From positions 1 to 35,527 of the forward strand of contig DASRDP010000097.1 in assembly GCA_035652535.1 (NCBI GenBank): 35,527 nt of DNA. The letters run 5' to 3'. The notes beneath the pieces are model-generated. The model was not told where the DNA came from. It was given only the letters and a program-made list of their open reading frames with translations, and ran no database searches. Position 1 is the first letter of the stretch. Each line of letters opens with the position of its first letter. Below are positions 1 through 6,279 of this stretch, piece after piece. This DNA is from Chloroflexota bacterium (GTDB lineage Bacteria > Chloroflexota > UBA6077 > SHYK01). Position numbers and translations under genes: made by a program.

Positions 1-141
1 CGCATCGACCCGGTCGCCGCCCGCCTGGCGGTGCTCAACTATCTCGCGAGCACCGGCGGCAACGTAGCGGCCACCGCTCGGGCCTTCGGCATTACCCGCC
101 CGGTGGTCTACGCCATCCGGGCCAAGGAGCGGACGGGCGAA
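1..141 (+). pseudogene. Transposase-type helix-turn-helix N-terminal fragment (remnant)
   Basis: Frame 1 from the first base reads as a helix-turn-helix segment with the core AATARAFGITRPVVYAIRAK. The pattern of a small residue pair, a turn and a recognition helix with RPVVY resembles the N-terminal domain of IS481/IS3-like transposases (family knowledge, not searched). After about base 141 the frame turns into nonsense, and an unrelated solute-binding protein starts in frame 3. No DDE catalytic domain follows. I read it as a truncated insertion-sequence remnant whose 5' end may lie outside the window. An assembly chimera at this junction is an alternative. Confidence 0.4.
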
Positions 142-146
142 GTGAG

Positions 147-929
147 CACTACGTGCTGGGATGGCCCAAGATCGACGAGATCGACGTGCAGTTCTTCAAC
201 GACGCCGATACGCTTACCGCCGCGCTGCTGGCAGGCTCCGTAGATCTCCCCCTCGGTTCGAGTCTCGCCCTGGAACAGGCCCTGGGAGTGAAGGACCAGT
301 GGCCAGACGGCGGGCTCGCCATCAATTATTCGTCGTGGATCGTCGTGTTCCCGCAATTTATCAATGCAGCGCAGCTCTTGAATGAGATCGGCTATCAGAA
401 ACTCCCCGATGGCGGGTGGCGCGGGGCCGATGGGCAACGTCTGAGCCTGGAAGTCCATAGCACCGCCTGGCCGGCCATTCATACCAGGGCGTTCTTCCCG
501 CTCGTGGACTACTGGAAGCGATTGGGCCTCGATATCGATCCCGTGGTGCTACCGGTTCAGCGACTGGCGGATCTCGAATACCGAACGCAGATGCCGAGCT
601 TCGAGATGATCCGCTTCCCGAACGGCGCGGACAATGTCTGGCGGCTCCACAGCTCGGAGACACCGCTGCCGGCGAACCGGTTCACCGGAAGCAACCGAAG
701 TCGCTATATGAGCGCAGAGTTCGACACCATGGTGGATCGCTACATGACGACGATTCCGTGGGATGACCGAATGCAGGCCCTGGGGGACATCGTCCACCAG
801 ATCTCCGATCAGCTGATCATGATGGGACTGTTCTACGACGTGAAGAGCTTCATGGTCGCCAAGCGGCTAACCGGCTTCACTCCGGCCGATAACGCTACCT
901 GGAACGCTCACACCTGCGACATCCGGTGA
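147..929 (+). pseudogene. ABC transporter substrate-binding protein (family 5), truncated and internally deleted
   Basis: This is a C-terminal part of a family-5 (peptide/nickel/opine type) extracellular solute-binding protein. Recognisable blocks are DIDVQFFNDADT-like text near the start, the NEIGYQKLPDGGWRG block, and a C-terminal stretch with NRSRYMSAEFDTMVDRY and a TIPWDDR segment. It has no signal peptide or lipobox, because the 5' half is replaced by the HTH fragment ending near 141. Between FPQFI (about 350-360) and AAQLLNEIGY the usual several-dozen-residue segment with the RRALLHAIDR-type motif is missing, so there is also an in-frame internal deletion. No permease or ATPase genes are adjacent. 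The frame stays open to the stop at 929, suggesting recent decay. GTG 153 is unlikely to be a genuine start. Confidence 0.65.
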
Positions 930-1074
930 CCGGGCCCCTGACCGCCCGGCTGAGCAAGCCTGGAGAGAGGCCCAGCGGGCAACAACCGACAGCAACGAAC
1001 AGCGGTCTGTGGGCTCCACCAATTTGTGGAACCCCATCGCCGAGGCAAGCAGAGAGCGCGGAAACAGCGACGAC

Positions 1075-1917
1075 CTACTTGCTGAAGCTGTAGACGCGTC
1101 CGAGCTCCGGCGTTGTAATAGTCTGCCCGAGCCCCATGGCGTCGACCGCGCTCTGCGCCTCGGCAATGGTGGTTTGTCCGGCGCTCGGCTCGACCCGCTG
1201 ATGGTGCGGGAAGACGGCGGAAAGATTCGGATTGTCGGTCATCAACAGCTTGACCTGCATCGCGAAATCCATGGGCTCATGACCGCCGTTGAGTGCGAGG
1301 ATCGCCAAATCCGGGTGGTACATCTGGGCTACCAGCGCCTGGTCTTGGTGGGCCGCCGAACTACCGGCGAAGTAGGCAGTCCAGCCGTTCTCGAACGTGA
1401 TCACGAATCCGGCCGCCGGGCCCCCGTAGGGTACGCGTTCGCTCGCCGCCGTCCCCAGCCCGCTTCCATGGACGGAGTTGACTATGCGAACCGTGATGCC
1501 ATCGATGATCGCACGATCGCCGGGACCGGCCGCCTGGATCAACTGGGAGCGCGGGAGCCCTTTGTCAAGAAACCACGTGCCCATCTCAAATGACGGGCTT
1601 ACGATCGTTCCACCCGTCTGCTCTGCAATCTCAAGAGCGTTCCCCATGTCGTCGCCGTGTCCGTCGGCTGGAAGAATGATGTCCGCTTGCGTCACATCGG
1701 AAAGCTGGATCGGTGAGTCGGGATTGAGCACCCACGGGTTCGTAAGCACGACTTTTCCCGTGGGCGACGTGAACCGATAGTGCGACCAGCCAAACCACTC
1801 CATCGTGACCGTCCCGGTCGGCGCCTGGGATGCCGAGCCCAGCCGTGGGATGAAGATCGCCGCCACCACCAACGCGGCGGTCACGAAGGCGGTCGCGGAA
1901 CGGGCGCGGGATGCCAT
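1075..1917 (-). CDS. Secreted MBL-fold (UPF0173-like) protein with degenerate metal motif
   Basis: 280 residues. The ATG at 1917 is chosen because AGGAGG lies 7 nt upstream, and it gives a clean signal peptide (basic MASRAR, then a hydrophobic stretch to about residue 28). The body follows the UPF0173/beta-lactamase-3 layout: MEWFGWSHYRF strand, VVLTNPW, then the position of the metal motif, a VHGS segment, AYFAGSS, and FPHHQ near the C-terminus. The canonical HxHxDH motif reads ADGHGDD at residues 84-90, so the first and last His are replaced by Asp. The later GDT-type Asp is replaced too (AGSS). It could bind a different metal set or be a non-catalytic relative. It is a single-gene unit, divergent from the decayed region downstream. 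Confidence 0.82.
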   Translation of the reverse strand: MASRARSATAFVTAALVVAAIFIPRLGSASQAPTGTVTMEWFGWSHYRFTSPTGKVVLTNPWVLNPDSPIQLSDVTQADIILPADGHGDDMGNALEIAEQTGGTIVSPSFEMGTWFLDKGLPRSQLIQAAGPGDRAIIDGITVRIVNSVHGSGLGTAASERVPYGGPAAGFVITFENGWTAYFAGSSAAHQDQALVAQMYHPDLAILALNGGHEPMDFAMQVKLLMTDNPNLSAVFPHHQRVEPSAGQTTIAEAQSAVDAMGLGQTITTPELGRVYSFSK

Positions 1918-1980
1918 GATTGGAACCTCCTGTCGTCGATTCCCGAGAGCACGGCGAACGTAACACCAAGTCTTCGTTCG

Positions 1981-2352
1981 GTCAAACGACACAGCTGCCT
2001 ACCTCACCAGCTCATCTCCGCGCTGTTGGCCGCGCTGGTCCCGGTCGTGGGGGCCTGCTCGGGACCCGCGATGCAGCCCATGGCGAAGGAGCCGTCGGCC
2101 GCTGGGCGAACGGCGCCTTCCGGACCTCAACGGCTCGCCATCGGCATATTGCAGGAGCCGCGCGGTTGGGCGCCGTGGAGGGAGCCACGACGGCCGGCGG
2201 GGCGCACGGTCTGGACGGTGACCTTTGATCTCGAGAGTTGCGGCGAGGGAGACCATTGCCTCACCATGATCGTGGAGCAGGCGTTAGAGGTTGATCTGCG
2301 CGCGACTTGCCCTTCGCCACGGACCTTCGATGTGATGGCCGGGAAGCGGTGA
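1981..2352 (+). pseudogene. N-terminal remnant of a solute-binding lipoprotein
   Basis: Frame 1 encodes a hydrophobic stretch ending in a lipobox-like VVGAC followed by SGPA, a low-complexity linker, then PQRLAIGILQEPRGWAPW. That is the usual opening of Chloroflexota family-5 solute-binding lipoproteins. Downstream text (VTFDLESCGEG onward) no longer resembles the family, and the frame stops at 2352. No ATG, GTG or TTG with a ribosome-binding site precedes the hydrophobic stretch, so it is probably not expressed. With the truncated copy at the left edge it marks a graveyard of this family. Alternative: a fortuitous open frame, but the lipobox plus the following motif makes that less likely. 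Confidence 0.4.
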
Positions 2353-2355
2353 AGG

Positions 2356-3546
2356 TCAGAACCCCGGCCGCTCCGCTTCCGGCGGCGCGAAGAGCGAGTC
2401 GGGCATGTCGAACGGGATCTCCTTCTCATCTAGCATCGCCTTGAACCGCCGCCGAACCTCCGGGTCTTCCTGCCAGTAGCGGATCAGGCGCCCGCCCTCG
2501 GTGACGCTCTCGTGGGTCGGATTGAACTCTTCGCCGCCCCGCCCCGTGCGTTTCGGTGCGAGATCGCCGAAGGCGGTTCCACCATAGAACGCGATCTGGC
2601 GCATGGGGCCGGCGCCGGTGTTGAAGTGCGCGTGGAACCACTGGCCCGGGGGGCTGTACAGTCCTCCCTCCCCGAACGGCTCGATCACCACCTCGTCGCC
2701 ATGCCCCGATTCGAACGGGCGCATGCCCAGCTCGAAGGGCCAGAGCATCACGAATCCCTCCGAGCGGAGCGTGTGGAGCAGGGCGCCGGGCCCGTGGTAG
2801 TGGGCCTGGTGGTAGCGGCCGGCGGGCCATTCGTGGATCGTGCCGCCAATGGTCTTGTTGACCATTCGGAAGCTGTGGGAGAGATTGCCATACGCCTTGT
2901 TGGAGGTGCGGAGCGAGGCGGTCCAGGCATCGTGGATAAAGTTCGTCTCCCACCAATTGCTGTGCGATCCCTCGCGGCCAAAGCGGTACTTCTTGTTCGA
3001 CTCGACGAAGTACTGGTCGTCGTCTCCGGAGTACAGCTCAGGAAACGTCACGGGACAATTGAAGACGAAGTCCGCGCTGTTGAAGCCCTTCATGACGAGG
3101 GGAGCGCTATTCATCACCATGAACTTCGCCGGCTCGGCGCCCAGGTTGTGCATCCGGTGCCACGCGTTGAGCGGAATGGCGAACACGCTTCCCTTGCCCC
3201 ACTCGAAGACCTGCTTTCGCGATTCTCCCTCCTGCCAGACTTCAGTAGAGCCGATCCCCTGCTCGACCAGCACGACCTTTTGACAGCACCATCGTTCCGG
3301 CTCCAGGCTTCGCCGGGGCGGGATCTCGACCAGGTAGAGGCCCAGGTTCGCTTCCATGTGCGCGTACAGGGTGATGAAGACGGCGTTCCCGCCGACGCGA
3401 GGCCACGGCGCCATTTCCAGCTCGCGGACGTCGTCCACCGTGAACCCCTCATGGATCGGGACCCCCTCCCGGCGCAGCCATTGGGCGTAGGGCGTCTCTG
3501 AAAACGCTTGCGTGATCCCCGTGATGTACGCTTGCTTCGCCGACAT
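2356..3546 (-). CDS. Bicupin (gentisate/homogentisate-dioxygenase-like) protein
   Basis: 396 residues from ATG 3546, preferred over the in-frame ATG at 3624 because GGGGAGAG sits just upstream. There are two cupin-like halves. The first has QKVVLVEQGIG, GSVFAIPLNAWHRMHN and a long FNCPVTFPELY insertion. The second has IHEWPAGRYHQAHYHGPGA, which offers a cluster of His residues suited to a mononuclear metal, and a SPPGQWFHAHFN block. Two-cupin enzymes of this kind include ring-cleaving dioxygenases, but I cannot assign a substrate. It could be one of the ethanolamine/cupin proteins common next to amidohydrolases in Chloroflexota. No signal peptide, so cytoplasmic. No co-directional partner within 1 kb. 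Confidence 0.75.
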   Translation of the reverse strand: MSAKQAYITGITQAFSETPYAQWLRREGVPIHEGFTVDDVRELEMAPWPRVGGNAVFITLYAHMEANLGLYLVEIPPRRSLEPERWCCQKVVLVEQGIGSTEVWQEGESRKQVFEWGKGSVFAIPLNAWHRMHNLGAEPAKFMVMNSAPLVMKGFNSADFVFNCPVTFPELYSGDDDQYFVESNKKYRFGREGSHSNWWETNFIHDAWTASLRTSNKAYGNLSHSFRMVNKTIGGTIHEWPAGRYHQAHYHGPGALLHTLRSEGFVMLWPFELGMRPFESGHGDEVVIEPFGEGGLYSPPGQWFHAHFNTGAGPMRQIAFYGGTAFGDLAPKRTGRGGEEFNPTHESVTEGGRLIRYWQEDPEVRRRFKAMLDEKEIPFDMPDSLFAPPEAERPGF

Positions 3547-4021
3547 GTCTCTCCCCAGCGCTCCAGCAATTCGGTGCGCAGCTGCGATCCCGCGGGGTGT
3601 TTGGAGCGTCGATCCGCCGCTCATCCTACGATGCTCCGGCGCAGAGATTCAATGTGGCGCCGCCGGCGCCACCGCCTCTGGCTGTCAATCGGATCCCATG
3701 CTGAGCGTGAGTTGACGTCCCGGGCGCACATGCGTACGCTCGACGGGCGGAGCACGTATCCCCACGTCGGGGCGAAGTCGGTCGTACGGCGTTGGGGAAG
3801 CTGATGCGAGGAGGGCACCCTCGGTGGTCGCTTGGATTTGCAACGGTCGGGATCGGCATTAGGCTCGTTCTCCCGCTTGCCGTTGGGACCGGAATGCTCC
3901 AACTCCAAATCCCGGGCGCGCAGGCAGTGGTGCGGGATTAGCGACCAGTGCAATTCCATGGGTTTCTCCCTTACGATCTCGCGAGTTATGAACCACACCA
4001 ATCGCGCCAAGGAGGTAGCTT
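3547..4021. other. Intergenic region between divergent bicupin and PNPOx-like genes
   Basis: A 475-bp gap. A perfect 8-bp inverted repeat GTGGCGCC/GGCGCCAC with a 3-nt loop lies at 3654-3672 in the leader side of the bicupin gene. It could be an operator or simple GC-rich symmetry. No convincing -35/-10 pair is visible on either strand. A short open frame on plus (3804-3941) is listed separately. Confidence 0.4.
3804..3941 (+). CDS. Possible 45-residue secreted peptide or gene remnant
   Basis: A short frame from ATG 3804 (GGGGAAG about 6 nt upstream). Its product is basic at the start, then hydrophobic (LVLPLAVGTGMLQLQ) and has a PGAQA segment that looks like a signal-peptidase site, followed by only a few residues and a stop. 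It may be the signal-peptide remnant of a lost secreted protein, or chance. Nothing else supports it. Confidence 0.2.
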   Translation: MRGGHPRWSLGFATVGIGIRLVLPLAVGTGMLQLQIPGAQAVVRD

Positions 4022-4570
4022 GTGGCAAGCGTGATCGCAGAAATCGACGACAAGATGAAGCGGTTCCTCCAGGCCCAGCATCTCTTCTTTGTAGCGACCG
4101 CCGCCAGCAGCCTTGACGGGCACGTCAACGTGTCACCCAAAGGTCACGACACGTTCCGCATTGTCGGTCCGAAGACGGTCGCCTATCTCGATCTCACCGG
4201 AAGTGGTGTCGAAACCATTGCCCATCTTCGCGATAATGGTCGCATCACATTCATGTTTTGCGCGTTCGAGGGGCCGCCCCGGATCGTGCGTTTGCAGGGC
4301 CGCGGCCGGGTCATCGAGCAGGCGGACCCAGAATTTCCGGATTGGCGAAAACGTTTTCCCGAACACGACGGAGTCCGTTCGGTCATCGTGGTCGAGCTGG
4401 ACCGGCTCTCCGATTCGTGTGGCTATGCGGTGCCGCTGATGAGCTACTCGGGGGAACGGACCCAGATGCAGGCATGGCTCGATCACAAGGGGCCGGACGG
4501 GATCGCAAGCTATCAGGCGAGCCACAACGTCAGTGTGGACGGCCTCCCCGGTCTCTCGAGCCTGGCCTAG
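4022..4570 (+). CDS. Pyridoxamine 5'-phosphate oxidase-like flavin/F420-binding protein
   Basis: 182 residues from GTG 4022; a strong AAGGAGG at 4009-4015 fixes this start. The fold signature of the PNPOx-like split barrel is clear. It opens with a helix ending FLQAQHLFFVATAA, then GHVNVSPKGHDTFRIV and a VAYLDLTGSG segment, followed by FMFCAFEGPPRIVRLQGRG. Proteins with this SPKG/GPPRILRLxGRG pattern are annotated as PNPOx-family proteins of unknown substrate that bind FMN or F420 and may reduce small molecules (family knowledge). No signal peptide. It stands alone, convergent with the LLM oxidoreductase, and no regulatory element is seen beyond the ribosome-binding site. Confidence 0.85.
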   Translation: MASVIAEIDDKMKRFLQAQHLFFVATAASSLDGHVNVSPKGHDTFRIVGPKTVAYLDLTGSGVETIAHLRDNGRITFMFCAFEGPPRIVRLQGRGRVIEQADPEFPDWRKRFPEHDGVRSVIVVELDRLSDSCGYAVPLMSYSGERTQMQAWLDHKGPDGIASYQASHNVSVDGLPGLSSLA

Positions 4571-4608
4571 TGGGTCGGTGGGGCCAGGCCCGCACAATAC
4601 GGTCGGGC

Positions 4609-4622
4609 GGGGATTGATCCCC
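4609..4622. terminator. Weak hairpin between convergent genes
   Basis: GGGGAT-TG-ATCCCC forms a short 6-bp stem between the convergent PNPOx-like and LLM genes. There is no T-tract, so any terminator role is tentative. Confidence 0.2.
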
Positions 4623-4684
4623 CGTCGCGACGTCTAGTCGGGCGGGGCCTTCTCCATGGCGCAGCCGCCATGCCTGGTCGGATC

Positions 4685-5764
4685 TCAAAATGGCTCGAAC
4701 GACCGTAATGTCGGAATGACTCGCGTGCCGAACAGTGTGATCGAACGCCTGATCTCCTCGTCGGTCATGGCGCCAAAGTTCATCTCGCAGAGCAGCGTAT
4801 TGATCATCCCCTCGCGCGCGGCTTGTTGAATGCTTCGCGAAACCGTCTCGGGTGAGCCGACGAACGCGAGGTTTCGGTCGATGAGGTATTCGACGTCGGT
4901 AACGTGGCGCGCGATCTCGGCTGACGCGTGCTCGCCGCGCCGCTCAGCGTTTTCCGCAAGCTGCGGCCGCAGCACGCCATCCACTTCGCGGACGCCGAAC
5001 ACCTTCGTAAAGGCGTGCTCGAAGTGGGGCTTGGCATGCTCCACGGCGAGCTCATCCGTTTCATCGACGTATACCAGGGCCCAATAGCTGACCTTCGGCC
5101 TGTCAGGATGGCCGGCCTTGCGCCAGAGGTCCACGTAATCGCGATAGCGCGGCGCGGCCTCGTCCCGCGGCATGAAGAACACGTAACCGGTGTGGATTCC
5201 TTCCTGGGCGAGGAACTCCAGGGTCTTCGGATCGCGCGACTCGATCCAGATCGGCGGATGGGGTTTCTGAATCGGCTTCACTGACAGCCGCAGGTTCTCG
5301 TATTGGTGGAATTGACCTTTGAAGCTGAAGGGCCCTTCAGTGGCGAAGGCCGTCTTCACGATCGCGAGCGCTTCGTTGGTGATGGCACGTCGGTTTTCGA
5401 AGTCCGCCTTGTACGGCTGGAAATAGTCGGGTGCGATGCCTGAGACGAGGCCGAGGTCTAGCCGACCGCCCAACACGTTGTCGAGCACCGCGGCTTCCTC
5501 GACGATCCGCAACGGATCGTACAGGGGGACGATGTAGCCCATGGGCCCGATTCGGAGGCGCTTCGTGTGGGCGGCAGCCGCGGCGCAATAGACGGCAGGC
5601 GTGGGCATCAACGCCTCATACGGACGGAAGTGATGCTCGACGGCAAAGGCGTAGTCGAAGCCGTGCTCGTCGCACAGCGCGAGCTCATTCCAGAGCTGCT
5701 CATAGCGCTGCGCGGCGGTCATGCCCGGCTTGTTCCAGACGTGGGAGAAGTGCGCGAACTTCAT
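4685..5764 (-). CDS. LLM-class (luciferase-like) flavin-dependent oxidoreductase
   Basis: 359 residues, full length for the bacterial luciferase-like family. It begins MKFAHFSHVWNKPG and contains the family hallmarks AFAVEHHFRPY (the EHH substrate/flavin region), RLRIGPMGYIVPLYDPLR, LDNVLGGRLDLGLVSG and the KPIQKPHPPIWIES block. Members use reduced FMN or F420 to oxidise diverse organics; the substrate cannot be told from sequence. The start is fixed by N-terminal conservation, but there is no Shine-Dalgarno. Instead an imperfect inverted repeat lies directly upstream (5765-5814), so the mRNA may be leaderless or structurally controlled. It is a single gene; a second, diverged paralogue lies at 20663-21679. 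Confidence 0.9.
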   Translation of the reverse strand: MKFAHFSHVWNKPGMTAAQRYEQLWNELALCDEHGFDYAFAVEHHFRPYEALMPTPAVYCAAAAAHTKRLRIGPMGYIVPLYDPLRIVEEAAVLDNVLGGRLDLGLVSGIAPDYFQPYKADFENRRAITNEALAIVKTAFATEGPFSFKGQFHQYENLRLSVKPIQKPHPPIWIESRDPKTLEFLAQEGIHTGYVFFMPRDEAAPRYRDYVDLWRKAGHPDRPKVSYWALVYVDETDELAVEHAKPHFEHAFTKVFGVREVDGVLRPQLAENAERRGEHASAEIARHVTDVEYLIDRNLAFVGSPETVSRSIQQAAREGMINTLLCEMNFGAMTDEEIRRSITLFGTRVIPTLRSFEPF

Positions 5765-5814
5765 GCGCGCAGTGTAGTCCTCGGGCTGCTGTCCGGCAAA
5801 GGACTATGGCGCGC
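5765..5814 (-). promoter_or_regulatory. Imperfect inverted repeat abutting the LLM start codon
   Basis: GCGCGC at 5765-5770 pairs with 5809-5814, and TAGTCCT at 5775-5781 pairs with AGGACTA at 5800-5806. The element ends exactly at the ATG of the minus-strand LLM gene and occupies the place of the missing ribosome-binding site. It could be an operator or an mRNA hairpin. Confidence 0.4.
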
Positions 5815-5866
5815 GGACGTGCACAGATCCTCTCGGCTCCGCGAGGATTGCGGTGGGCCGCTCGGG

Positions 5867-6181
5867 CTATTGCGCCCGGATCAGGTTCCCCGCGGGGTCC
5901 AGCTCGACGAAGTGGTGGGCGCGGCCCTCGCGAAAGGCCTTGCACTGGTTCTCCGCCTGGTCGTCGACGGGCTGCCTGGGTTGGTGCGCCACGTCCGCCA
6001 CCCAGTCGGGGGCGAGGTCCTCGGCGATGCACGGGCCGCTGGCGAAGTCGGTTCCCCGCGCCCGCTCTTCGGCATACACCTGGCGCGCTCGGGCGATGGC
6101 GGCGTCCCGATCGGTTGACGCCACGCACGCCGCGACAACGTACGCGGTGGCGAACATGGGGATCGCGAGCCAGCGTCTCAT
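5867..6181 (-). CDS. Small conserved lipoprotein of unknown function
   Basis: 104 residues from ATG 6181. The N-terminus MRRWLAIPMF plus a hydrophobic stretch ending AYVVAAC is a lipoprotein signal with Cys19 as acylation site. The mature part is compact and looks conserved: SGPCIAEDLAPDWVADVAH, a PRQPVDD turn, ENQCKAFREG, and HFVELDPAGNLIRAQ at the C-terminus. Two Cys in the mature part (GPC and NQC) could form a disulfide. I recognise the DWVADVAHxPRQPVDxxxENQC pattern as a conserved hypothetical family without assigned role. No strong ribosome-binding site is visible. The gene lies between the molybdenum hydroxylase subunit and the LLM gene, all on minus, with a REP-like hairpin upstream. 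Confidence 0.6.
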   Translation of the reverse strand: MRRWLAIPMFATAYVVAACVASTDRDAAIARARQVYAEERARGTDFASGPCIAEDLAPDWVADVAHQPRQPVDDQAENQCKAFREGRAHHFVELDPAGNLIRAQ

Positions 6182-6232
6182 GCCGGGATTTTTGCCAATT
6201 GGTCGGCGCGTGTCTATGCGCGTGCCCTGCTC

Positions 6233-6265
6233 CCGCTCGTCCTCAGCTTGTCGAAGGACGAGCGG
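6233..6265. repeat. REP-like palindrome with the TTCGACAAGCT core
   Basis: An 11-bp perfect stem, CCGCTCGTCCT (6233-6243) and AGGACGAGCGG (6255-6265), with an 11-nt loop. On the minus strand the centre reads CCTTCGACAAGCTGAGG, a core that recurs as an interspersed palindrome in many high-GC bacteria. It lies 15 bp beyond the stop of the molybdenum hydroxylase gene and could also end its transcript. Confidence 0.65.
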
Positions 6266-6279
6266 AGGAGGCGAGTGGG

